DNA from: Symbiodinium natans
Taxonomy: Eukaryota > Sar > Dinophyceae > Suessiales > Symbiodiniaceae
Direction of reading: 5' to 3'
DNA: 64,000 nt
Assembly: GCA_905221605.1 (NCBI GenBank)
Contig: CAJNDS010001202.1
Location: 404,854 to 468,853 of the forward strand
The stretch's first letter is position 1, and every line of letters begins with the position of its first letter. Below are positions 22,938 through 32,605 of the stretch, one piece after another. A program made the position numbers and the translations under genes. The notes under the pieces are model-generated. The model did not search any database. It had not been told where the DNA came from and saw nothing but the letters and a program-made list of their open reading frames with translations.

Positions 22938-23015
<78 letters not shown>

Positions 23016-24835
23016 TGCCTGCCTTGTGGGCTGTTTGGGTCCTGGTGCCACGAGCAGGCTGGGATGATCTTCGAACCATGCGATGAGGAAAGCATCCTTT
23101 GAGCCGACGAGTGGGTTTAGACCTTTCAACTATGCTTTAGCGGGGTCGGCGGCTTGAGCCGGAGGCTCTTAAATAGAATGGGCTCCCCTACTTGGGAACT
23201 ATACCCCCTATAACCAAGAACAAAAGGTGCAGGATCGGCTGAAAGTTGAAGCCCTGGTCCTGACCGGACAGGGTCTGCAGCTTGCCGATGATGGCCTGCA
23301 GCTCAGTGTGGGCGCTGTCGACGCTGACCTGGGCTAATAGGGGGCTTGGGGAGTTTTGGGTTTTTGCAGGTTTCTAAGTTTATGGGCTTAGGGCTCAGGG
23401 TTCATATATTTTGTTGGGGGGCGGGGGGTCTCTAGGCCGCATATGGTGTTGCAATTTGCGGAAATGCTTTATGATGGCGGCCACGTGCTCCCACTCGTAC
23501 AGGACTACTTGTCAGCATGCTTTGGGCGCTTTGGACTAGCCAGCTACCACTACCATCTCCAGGAGTCTGAAGACCGTAAGCCCTATGAACCTCCACCCTG
23601 CCAATGTTTACGATGAGGGAAGCCCCCAACCCGAAACTTCTTCTAACTCGAATCCTAAACACTTCTACATGCATCATGACTATAAGGCCCACAGACAACC
23701 TAGAAAAGTTCAGGGTTCAGGGAACACCTTGGGGCATGGACTGCTACCCCTGAGAAAAGGACACCCCAAACTACCCCAAGCCCTCAGCCCCCTTTAAAGA
23801 TTGCTGCGGGTACTGAGGGTGTCCCTCTGGAGCCCCCTATGCCCACGCGGTGCATCCCAATCCTGCAAACCCTCCTGAATTGCACTAAGACCCCTCTTAA
23901 AGCCCCACAACCCTACAACACAACCCCCCCCCCCACCCCCTCAAAAAAAAAGACCCCGACATCATCCTGAAGCCTCCACCAACACCCCGTAAACCCTGGA
24001 CTCCCGGGACAACCCAAAACCTCCCTGAAACCCTAAACCCTAAACCCTAAACCCTAAACCCTAAACCCTAAACCCTAAATCTCATCCCAAGCGACGCTGG
24101 AGGTTGATCCGCCCGTGCGTCGGGAGACCGGGTTGCGGGACTTGGTGTGCTTGCACCTGGCGATTCTTGTGAAGGGGCTCTAGGGACTATGGGGTTTCTG
24201 GGGGTTTGTGGGGGCTTAGAGTGACTTACAGGGTCTGTAGGGCATCTGGGATTTGTAGCTTACAGTGCTTTTTGGGTTTTTTCGGGGTTTACAGGGGCTT
24301 ATTGCGTTCGAGGCAGCGGGTGAAGGGCGTTTGGGACATTACGTTTTTGTTTGTTGGGTTAGCGGTTAGCAGGGGCTGGAGCCGTGTTTACGGACATAGG
24401 GCTGAGAAGGGGTGTCTGGGTCAACTGCGAATGAATCCCCGCAGGTCGACAATCAAATGGAGCCAACGCCTAATTACTGGGGCAGCTTGTCTGTGCTCAG
24501 CCCTATATTGCAAGCCCTACACACCCTATAAGCCCTAAACCCTCAACCCAAACCCAAACCTTAAGCTCAGAACACTGTAACCCCTGCACGCCACATTGCC
24601 TTGCAGATCTTTTCGGAGGACCCCCAGCCCCAAGCCCTCAACCCAAAACTCTGAAGAACCCGAACCCCCAAGGCCTAAACCACGAAAAAGCCAAAGTCTT
24701 AAGCTCCAACCCTTAACCCCAAACCCCTATAAACCCTAAATCCTATAGGGTCCCTCAACCTCGGAACCCTGAAGCGCAGCTGGCGCGGCAGCAGGTGCAG
24801 GACTCGGATTTTCCCAGGCGCCTCATACTCGGGGT
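18324..24835 (-). CDS. PIN1: Pin1-type parvulin peptidyl-prolyl cis-trans isomerase
   Basis: Seven minus-strand exons: 24790-24835, 24096-24156, 23260-23328, 22089-22151, 19137-19187, 18856-18906 and 18324-18368 (TGA). They read in order PEYEAPGKIRVLHLL, CKHTKSRNPVSRRTGGSTSS, VSVDSAHTELQAIIGKLQTL, ELVDAFAKEASGRSDCGSYA, GGDLGFFGPGEMQKPFE, EASYALEVGKMSGIIDT and DSGSHIILRRGCPD. This is a full parvulin domain with its marks: H-L-L-x-K-H, basic S-R-x-P...R-R (phosphate-binding loop of Pin1), S-D-C, G-G-D-L-G, M-Q-K-P-F-E, and D-S-G-x-H-I-I-L-R. The enzyme isomerises Ser/Thr-Pro bonds. Phase is kept at every junction. Donors are GC, GT, GA, GC, GC and GA. Introns are 633, 767, 1108, 2901, 230 and 487 bp, and all carry telomere-like repeats. 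No WW domain was found; the start codon lies upstream, unplaced (a possible exon is at 25462-25497). Confidence 0.9.
18390..18480. repeat. TTTAGGG array in last Pin1 intron
   Basis: About 12 mostly intact units. Confidence 0.9.
18964..19085. repeat. CCCTAAA array in the 230-bp Pin1 intron
   Basis: Imperfect units flanked by two copies of a TTAAGCCCT...AAAGCAAAA...AGAATCCC segment (about 18980 and 19085). Confidence 0.85.
19207..19275. repeat. TTTAGGG array
   Basis: About 10 units, next to the Pin1 exon encoding GGDLGFFGPGEM. Confidence 0.95.
19498..20938. repeat. 394-bp tandem satellite, nearly four copies
   Basis: Units start at CTGCAGTCCCTGCATCG at 19498, 19892, 20281 and 20675. Spacing is 394, 389 and 394; one unit lacks 5 bp (CAGTT). 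Copies are almost identical, differing by single bases. Diverged partial units flank the block on both sides (19409-19497 and 20940-21050). It lies in the 2.9-kb Pin1 intron. Open frames in each unit (about 90 to 109 codons, either strand) are repeated by the tandem structure. As 394 is not a multiple of 3 they cannot form one long frame, and they are not called as genes. Confidence 0.95.
21495..22060. repeat. CCCTATAAA and CCCTAAAT arrays
   Basis: Degenerate CCCTATAAA units (21600-21780), then about 28 clean octamers CCCTAAAT (21783-22046). Same Pin1 intron as the satellite. Confidence 0.95.
22163..22420. repeat. Mixed TTTAGGG-type array
   Basis: TTTAGGG, TTTCGGG, TTTTAGGG and TTTTGGGG units. 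A second block with TATAGGG lies at 22505-22600. Confidence 0.9.
22930..23015. repeat. G12-C74 homopolymer junction
   Basis: 12 G directly followed by 74 C, in the Pin1 intron between exons 23260 and 22151. The exact length may be unreliable. The poly-Pro and poly-Gly frames here are artefacts. Confidence 0.85.
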
Positions 24836-27019
24836 CTTTGGTGGGTTTAGGGTTTTAGGGTTTTAGGGCTTTAGGGTTTTAGGGTTTAGGGTTTAGGGTT
24901 TAGGGTTTAGGGAGGGTTTAGGGTTTAGGGTTTCGGGTTTCGGGTTTAGGTTAGGTTTGGGGTTGCATCCTCAAACCTAGAACGCCTCAATCTCACCCTG
25001 CGCCAACCCTACACCATCACTTAGAAAAACAAGCTGGGGGGGGGGGGGGGGGTGGTTTGCAGGGGCTCCTGGAATTGGGCAGGAAAATGCAGCTTGCCCT
25101 AAACCCCTAACCGCCCCAAATCCCTGCAGCTACATGCCCCATCCCTAAACCCTAGACATCCTTTAACCCCTAAACCCTCTAAGCCCGATAACCTGAGAAC
25201 CAAAGCCACAAACATCCACAAACCCTCGGAGCTCCCACAAATCCATCAGCCCTGCATGAAACTCGCTCTCTCTCTCTCTCTCTCTCTCTCCAACCCGCCA
25301 CATTTTTTTTGGTCCCGGAACCCTACCATAAGAGGGGGTTTTAATGAACCCCAGCCCACCCCCTTAGGGCCGATAGGCTTTCAGAAGCCCAAAAAACAAC
25401 ACAAAACCTGTAAACCCTAAACCCTTTCTGGGGCCCCGGGCGGCCGCCATGATGTCGTGGCTACGCAACCGGTGTTCCAACAAAGAGCACTCTTCGACTG
25501 AGCCGAATGAAAGGAGCGGATTTTGGGGTTTAGGGTTTAGGGTGGGTCTTAGGGCTTCAGGGGTTCTCGGGTCGCAGGGATAAGGGGATTAGGGGCGTAT
25601 ATAGGGTTTAGGGGTTTAGGCATTCGGAGATGCGGGGGTTTGGTCTTTCCGGTGGCAATGCAACCCCGAGTAGCTGCCATGCGGGGCATCCCAACCTTCG
25701 ATCCAAACCCAAGTCGGCGGCTTCTTAAGACACTGGGTGGCGAAGGGCTTTTGGATGTCTGTCCTGAACCTTACACCGCCTATGCACAAGGTCAAGAGCC
25801 CATATAGACAACAAACCGAAAAGCGCGCTCCACTGATCCCGAAACACGGGGGGCTTCTGGGCTGCACCCCGCCCAGTTTGGAGTCATGTTTTGGAGAGAG
25901 GGGGGAGCTTTGGGGTTGATAGGGCTTGACGTTTGGAGGTTTAGGGCTGTTGGGGTTTGTGGACTTCGGGGTCTTCGGGATGGGGGTTACAAACCCTAAA
26001 CCCTAAACCCTAAACCCTAAACCCTAAACCTGCCGCAGGTCATTTCTGCTGTGAGGATTGTCGACTGGCTCATCCCGTCAGCCGCGTCTACCTGCCCGTA
26101 GACACGAGAGCAAGCCGCCAGTGCTCGAACATGCTCCACGATTTAAACTGCAACATCGAGCCCTGAATCGGTGAGCTCAGGATCTCAGGGGCTTTAGGAT
26201 TAGGGGCTTAGGGTCTCTAAACCCTAAGCCCTAAGCCCTAAGCCCTAAGCCCTAAGCCCTAAACCCTAAACCCGAAACCCTAAACCCCTAACCCCTAAAC
26301 CCTAAACCCTAAACCCTAAACTCTAAACCCTAAACCCTAAACCCTAAACCCAGAGCTGAGAAACCACCCTGCAAGGTGACGGTAAAACCTAAGCCTAGGG
26401 AGATACAGAGCACTGGATGTCAAAGGCAGGCGACTGATTGCGAACTGCAGTCTAATCCGAGACTCTAAATCTAATGCGGGGTGCGAGCGCCCGTTCCTGA
26501 TCCAGACTTTCAGAGCCACAGCAAAAACCCTTAGTTTGTAAGTTCATGCACGAAATTAGGGCTTTTAGGATTCTACTCAGAGGCCACATTTTTTTGGCCA
26601 CAAGACCTCCGCACACCCTCAAGGAAGTACCTCCGCAGCATGCGTAGATAGATACAGATAAAAAAATCATGGCATAAGCCTTTTGACACAACATAACATA
26701 CCATGTCAATATTATGAGACATAAATATAGAACAAGATGACAGAAACGAAGACCGTGCCTAACAAACTTTAAGAACGTTCTTAAAGGTCCCTGAAGTCTC
26801 GGGATCTGGCGCGCCCGGTCCCACATGAACTATGGTGAAACGGTTCTGGCCGATTTCGCGGATTTCGCGGAGAGTGTCTTGGAGCACGGTCCTTTTAAAA
26901 GCCGCCTTCCCCGTCAGCAGGAACTGAAGTCAACGGGTAATATATTGAGGGTCCCAGTGCACACTATAGACTTCACACTCAGGCGTGCTCCCTTTGTCCG
27001 ACATATTCTGAATTCCACG
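24836..27019. other. Region 5' of Pin1, with exon-like islands
   Basis: TTTAGGG block 24846-24960, G-run 25036-25052, (CT)n 25262-25291, CCCTAAA 25985-26030 and CCCTAAG/CCCTAAA 26216-26350. Minus-strand exon-like islands: 25462-25497 (EECSLLEHRLR), about 26087-26165 (GSMLQFKSWSMFEHWRLALV) and about 26790-26923 (FLLTGKAAFKRTVLQDTLRE, after GTTGACTTCAG). They may be 5' exons of Pin1 or a separate gene. The opposite strand is also open at the last one. Confidence 0.35.
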
Positions 27020-28030
27020 CTAGAGCTGCGGCGTTGCGGTGGCCACATGGTGCGGGTCGGAGAGCACCCGTGCTCTGGCAAAAGGCCCCACAACCTGCGC
27101 TCTAGCCTCAGCTGGTGGGGGGGGTGGGGGGGGCAAAAATGCGAAATTGCAAGCCATCGTTTTGTCACATGAGCGGGGGCTTTGAAGGCGATAGTTCAAC
27201 CCCCAAGAAGTGAAAGGAGCCGTCAACTTCGCACCAGCTCCCGCAACCACGACGCCACACCTAGCCACTTGCCGTCTCAAGAAACCTCCCCTTTTCCACC
27301 TCCTCGCCCAGAGCCCAAACGCTCAATTCGGCCGGAGCGCCTGTTCTTGAAATTCTGGTCCTTTCCAGGTCTTCACTTGCCCGCGAGCTGCATCTCAGCC
27401 AGCAAGGGGGCCTGCCCTCCTTGGCAGGAATGCCGTTTAGGGCCTTAGGGCTTATGAGTCTTTTCGAGCCGAAGGCGTAAGGTTGAACTTTCCGAGGGTT
27501 GGGGGCTCTTGGAGATGTTTATAGGTTTTGGTGGACCCGGGGTGGTGCTTCAGCTTGTGCCAGGGATCAGGAAGGCTCACTTGTTTGCTTTTGAGCCTTA
27601 AGCTCCATGCCTGAAACATCTAAATTCCAACGCTGCAACCCACAGCCCTAAACCCCCAAAAGATCCGGAAAGAGTCCAACCACCTGCGAAGCTAACTTTC
27701 ATCGAGGCTTGAAACGCTTCGAGGAGCTTGCGGCTTTCAGCTTTCGGGCTGCGGGTGTCTGCTCATGGGGTTTATCGGGTGTCTGCAGCATATGGCGAAT
27801 TTGAGGGGTATTTGGCTCACCCTGAACTCTGAACCCTTAAGACCCTGCGTCCGGAACCCGATAAGGCTAGAAGGCCCCAAGAACCCTAAGCACACCAATT
27901 TGGGTTCTTGTGAGGGAGACTAACAATCAGAAGGAAGTCCTACCTTAGTGGTGTCAGACGAGGTTCCAGGGAAGGCGGCCCGAACGTCCTGGTCGGACAT
28001 GGTCGCCAGGTAGCCTGCATTGGTTGCATG

Positions 28031-28084
<54 letters not shown>

Positions 28085-30519
28085 GAGAGAGAGAAAGACA
28101 GATTGAGAGAGAGAAAGAGAGACCGGGAGAGAGAGAGAGAGAGCGGGAGGGAGAGGGAGGGAGAGGGAGGGAGAGGGAGGGAGAGAGGGACAGAGGGGCA
28201 GAGGGAGACAGAGGGAGGGTTTAGCGAGTTGCTGGATTTTAGGAGCTCGTGCTGCGATGCGGGCTACGCAAGTAATCAGCTCGGGTTGAGGGTGTCCCAG
28301 TATGCCCGAAACGGACGCAGCCCTCGCACTTCAAAACCCTGGAAGCTTTGGAAGGGTCCTTCGGAGTGCTCCGACAGGGCCGACACTGGCTCAAGGCCAG
28401 AGATGTACATCCCGCTTGGCTGCCAAAGGTCCTGCTTGCATGCAGTAGTTTTCTGTAAACCCTAAACCCTAAACCCTAAACCCTAAACCCTAAACCCTGT
28501 AAACAAAAACCCTCCGATCTGGTAGCATGGTGTAGAGCAGCTTTTGTATGCATATGCCGAGGGCGGATTCAAGAAGTGCTGAAGGGTTGCTCTTTTGTGG
28601 TGTTGGATGGAGAGGCTGAAAAACAGTGCTTCCCGCTTGGAGGTTCTCCGAGAATGTTTTGGTGTTTCAGGGAAGTAACAAGTAGGTGTTTCGGCTTTGG
28701 AGTTTAGGCACCCCCGGCGAAATAGTAGGGTTTGTAGGGTTTGTAGGGCTTACGGTTCCCCATTTATTTCCCGGAAGCCCAAGACCCTCCACACACTTCT
28801 TCGCGGCCGCTCCTGCAAAGGCTGGAGGAGCCCGGCCGCGGGGTTCCTGCGGAGAGGCGCGCCCTCCGCACGGGGAAGCGGCACGGCCACCTCTCTGGCG
28901 AAGGTGGGTTTGGGGTCGATGTTGTTGGGGGGGGCGGAATCGGGTGGAGTGGGATGTTGGAGATTTCGGGCTGTTTTCGGGGGGGCCTGAGGGCCTGACC
29001 GCACAAAGCGCCCCCAGGGCCCTGACAAAACCCTGCTGGATTGAGAGGTTTTGGCGTCTGGGCTCGCTTTTCCGTTGTACCGGACTCGGGGCCGAGGCGC
29101 AGGGCTCAGGGTTTGGGGGGGGGGGGGGGGGGGGCGCTCGACCAAATTCTGGGCGCCGTCGGGGTACCTAAAGGGAAGTGTAATGAAGACCCAGGCATTA
29201 TTGTATTGGAAGCGGGTTCGAGTTCGGGGCGTTGCGCTTGTAGAGTGTCCGGCTTCTTCGGGGTGTGTTGCATTCGAGCCTTCCTTCGGAACTGGTACGG
29301 CAAAGGGAGAACGCGCTTGGTGTTCCATTGTACCCCTTAAGCTTGAACTCCCTTCATGAACCCTAGAACACGAAGTCCTCAACAAAGACCCAAACCTGAC
29401 CCGGCACCCCAAACTGTCTCCCTGCCTCTTGGCCAAGCACCTCATACCTGAGCAGGCAAGTCTTGGCACCAGGGCTTCGTCTACCACGAGCGACCACAAG
29501 ATGCTCTGTTCACTTTAGAGCACGTCGCTTAGGATTCAGGGCAAGCTCTTCTGCCTCGAGGAGGCCCAGTGGCAGCAGCTTACAACTAAGCAGTCTCTGA
29601 AGCCAGCCTCAGATAAAGCTTATGCAGGTCTACTCTGGCGGTTCCCGAACCCTAAATCCCACATAGCCCGAAAAAGCGCAAACCCCTAAACAAAAAACTC
29701 TGAAGCCGAGACAGTGATTTAGAAAACCCTAAGCCCGAGACCCAAACACCCAACCCCGAAACAACACGCCAAACCCCGAAACACAACCCTAAACCCCAGA
29801 CCCCGAAACCGTCAGCAAACCCAACCCCTAAACCCCCGAAAACCCGAACCCCCCCCCCCCCAAAAAAAAAAAAAAAAACGAAACTCCAAAACCCCACAAC
29901 CCCAACCCCAAAACCAAAAAACAATTGCGCCGCGCAGCATGGCGGAGCGTAGGCCAGCGATGCCGGGCACCAGCGCCGCTGCTGTGGCGCCACCCATCTC
30001 GGAGGTATTTTAGGGGTTATAATATGATGTTTAGAGTTTGGAGTAATTAGATTTAGGGTATAGGGTATAGGGTTTAGGGTTTAGGGTTGGGGTTTGGGTT
30101 TGTCAGTTCTCAAATGATGGTTCCTTTCTGGGGTGCCCTAATTGATTATAGGGCCGCCTCAGAATAGTAACCCCAAAAGGGACCATAATTTAGAGAACTC
30201 GCCATACGGAGCTTGCAAGGGGTTCATATTATAAGGCTTGTAGAGCTTACATTCTGCGAGCTTTGTTTCATAGTTTAGGGCTTATTCCAAGGATGCAGGG
30301 CAGGGCTTGGCTGGTTTTGGGGGGGTTGGGGGTTTTGGGTGTTCGTGAACATGGGGGTCTTGCAGGTCTGGTGGTGCCCCAAACGTCTGTCCAGCATTGC
30401 AGCTCCGTCCTAAACTTAGAGTCTTGTATCGAGGCGCCATGGAGAGATCGGCACAAACCACCACCGTGCTTGAGGACCGCAAAAGGTCGCGCAGATTCCT
30501 CGGGGGAGGCAGCGGACAT
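27020..30519 (-). CDS. Unknown protein, multi-exon, likely complete
   Basis: The minus-strand start ATG at 30519 follows GTTCTTAG by 3 nt, a good place for spliced-leader addition. Exons: 30364-30519 (MSAASPEESARPFAVLKHGG), 29929-29997 (ATAAALVPGIAGLRSAMLRG), about 29547-29578 (LLPLGLLEAEE), 28813-28894 (EVAVPLPRAEGAPLRRNPAA), 28281-28434 (QDLWQPSGMYISGLEPVSAL and FEVRGLRPFRAYWDTLNP), 27944-28014 (YLATMSDQDVRAAFPGTSSD), 27269-27419 (AELSVWALGEEVEKGRFLET) and 27020-27111 (VLSDPHHVATATPQL, TAG). Phases agree. Another possible exon, 29448-29505 (SILWSLVVDEALVPRLACS), has good borders but sits too close to its neighbour to use both. No family recognised. The C-rich tract before the last exon is a strong acceptor. 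Confidence 0.55.
28030..28220. repeat. GA-rich microsatellite
   Basis: GAGA and GGGAGA runs. Plus-strand Arg/Glu frames through it are artefacts. Lies in an intron of the minus-strand gene. Confidence 0.9.
30105..30199. mobile_element. 95-bp inverted-repeat element, family B (best copy)
   Basis: The ends AGTTCTCAAATGATGG and CCATAATTTAGAGAACT, with CTTTCTGGGGT facing ACCCCAAAAGG, form about 30-bp inverted repeats with few mismatches. Related sequence lies at 3200-3301 and 6599. It sits inside the first intron of the 27.0-30.5 kb gene. No coding capacity. Confidence 0.75.
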
Positions 30520-30572
30520 AAGCTAAGAACAGCTTGAGATGGGGGAGTACTCGGTGGGGTTTAGGCTTTTTT

Positions 30573-30696
30573 TAGGGTAGTTACATGGTACCTTAATATG
30601 GGCTCTGACATTTGGGACGCCTCATATGCCCCTTGTATACCCTGTACAACCCAGAACCCTTTAGAGGAGACAAGGGGGCCCATGTAACTGCCCTTA
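30573..30696. mobile_element. 124-bp inverted-repeat element
   Basis: TAGGGTAGTTACATGGTACC at the left faces CCCATGTAACTGCCCTTA at the right. It lies just upstream of the start at 30519. Confidence 0.65.
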
Positions 30697-31605
30697 GATA
30701 TTCGGGAACCGTTGACCTCCTGGGAATACTACCGTGTGACGACTACGATCACGATCATGATCGCTATCATCACACTACCTGCTACAGCTACGGACGTAAA
30801 GGTTGTTCGGACCCTAATTCCGGAAGAGTAAAGATGATTCATGATGATTGCAGATTGCAGAAACTCTATTCTCATTCTCGTGGTCTACATTTGCATGAAT
30901 GCCCAGGTGCTCTTCGTGTCTGGGGTTTTGGGGCCTTTTGGGGGATGAGTTTAGGAGTGCAAGCCTCCGAAATTCAAGCCTTCCAGGATTCAGGAATTAA
31001 CAAATTAATGATAACACAATGCAGTATATCGACAACTTTCAGGAACTCTCATACATCATACATTCCTATATCTCCACCTGGCTCGGGTTAAGGAAACCCA
31101 TATGTGCTGTCTTTTGGAAGAGCATCTGGCTCCCGCACTCCGCAAGCGTGGGGCGCAGGCAGGCGAAGCGGACGGAGGCTCCCCCCTTGCAGAGTTGTTG
31201 GTGGCTTTTTCTCGTGCGGCTGGCTGAGTACGTAGAGCAGTAGAAGTCATGCCCTTAAGCTGAGGGTTGCAGGCAGTATCAGAACTCGAGCTATACCGTA
31301 AACCCCTAGCCCCTAAACCCTCAACCCCTAAACCCTAAACACGCCGGATGGATGTTGGAATTCGGGGGATGCTCAAAGGAGTGCTCTGAGGATTCAGATC
31401 GCTCAGGTTTCCGAACTTTAGGGGGGCCCCCCTCTTGCGCAGGGATTCCTAACCCTAAACCCTAAACCCTAAGCCCTAAGCCCTAAACCCTAAACCCTAA
31501 ACCCTAAACCCTAAACCCTAAACCCTAAACCCTAAACCCTAAGCCTAAACCCTAAACTTTCAGGAAACTCTACGAGATTTGGAGGATTCAAGGGGGGATC
31601 ATCTC
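30697..31605. other. Spacer with one exon-like stretch
   Basis: CCCTAAA array at 31450-31560, with smaller blocks near 31290-31350. About 31090-31245 reads RFACLRPTLAECGSQMLFQK on the minus strand, but other frames are open too. The 159-codon plus-strand frame at 30612-31091 overlaps the element above and is not supported. Confidence 0.35.
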
Positions 31606-31944
31606 AGGGGCACCGCAAGCCTTTGGGCCTCCAAGCGTTGCTTCGGCAGATCCGTAGGGGTCGGAGTGGTCAGTCACGAACTAACGAGCTGCGAAACCCC
31701 CCCCCTAGTAGCCCAGTAACCATAGTATAATAAGGGGCACCCTTTTTTTGGTTGGTTACTTGGTTGGTTACTTTATAAGGGAACCCAGAACCAAAAAAAA
31801 AAGTAAAGGGTACCACTGGGCTACCAGGTAAACATAGAGAGCTACTTCAGTAGCGCCAACTGGACGGGCCTTCAACGCCAAGTCCACAGCGATGGCGCTC
31901 CCCTCTTCGTGGGCAGCGACAAAGGTCCAGAGCCTGAACAGATG
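31606..31944 (-). CDS. Two exons of an unknown gene
   Basis: Exon 31846-31944 reads HLFRLWTFVAAHEEGSAIAV then DLALKARPVGATE, after an acceptor CCCTAAAG formed by telomere-like sequence, with a GT donor. Exon 31606-31640 reads QRLEAQRLAVP. Phase 0 is kept. An inverted-repeat element lies exactly in the intron between them. The plus strand is also open over both exons, but its borders are poorer. No family recognised. Confidence 0.45.
31706..31826. mobile_element. 121-bp inverted-repeat element
   Basis: The ends TAGTAGCCCAGT and ACTGGGCTACCA are inverted. Inside, two GGTTGGTTACTT copies face AAGTAAAGGG-type sequence. Confidence 0.6.
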
Positions 31945-32605
31945 CTTTAGGGTTTTCGCAAGGGTTCTGGGTTTGGGGGGGGTGAAGATTTAGGGTGTTT
32001 AGGGTTTAGTTTTTCGTGTTTAAGGTTTATTACAGGGTTAGGGATTATAGGGCTTAGGGCGCTTAAGGTTCGAACAATGCATGGGTTGTTTGGGATTCGT
32101 TTTTTCGGAACCCGACCCGAAGCAAGCCTTCCCTGGCCCTGACCTTTCTCGGCAATGGCCCCAACAAAAGCAATCGAAGAAGACAAACCAAATACGTAAA
32201 ACCATCCCGAATTCGAGACTTCGGGGGTTAGGGTTTCAAGGGTTGTCGGAGCTTTGGCCAGCGTGGAACAGAGGGCCCATAAGCCGGGGGGGGGGGTGGA
32301 GGGGGGTGCAAGGAGTGAAGACACGGCTGGACTGCGGACCACACACACCTGCTTCTGCCCTTTGCGCTCGGTGCTTCAAGTGCAGAAAGCTTTCAGCTGC
32401 GAAACTACGCGCTCCTTGGGCTCAGAGGAGCTGTCCGGTATACTATGGCTACTATGTGGTCCCTGAAGGCTTCTCCTAGGAGGTCTTGACAGCACTAATT
32501 CCCCCTAAGAACCCCAACGCCTGCCTTTGTTGTAGGTTATCACTACAAACACCCTCATAAGATTCTTAGTTAACAAAGAGAAAGGGTTTGTCGATTTATG
32601 GGTTC
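31945..32605. other. Spacer; coding status unresolved
   Basis: About 32310-32470 is open in three frames on the two strands, with no deciding borders. Otherwise loosely TTTAGGG-derived sequence. Confidence 0.3.

Noticed and set aside
22758-23129. Poly-Gly or poly-Pro proteins
   Set aside because: Translation of a homopolymer junction.
28024-28465. 145-codon plus frame, Arg/Glu-rich start
   Set aside because: Its first half is a GA microsatellite. Its second half is antisense to a well-bordered minus-strand exon.
30612-31091. 159-codon plus frame
   Set aside because: Overlaps an inverted-repeat element, has no domain, and borders are poor.
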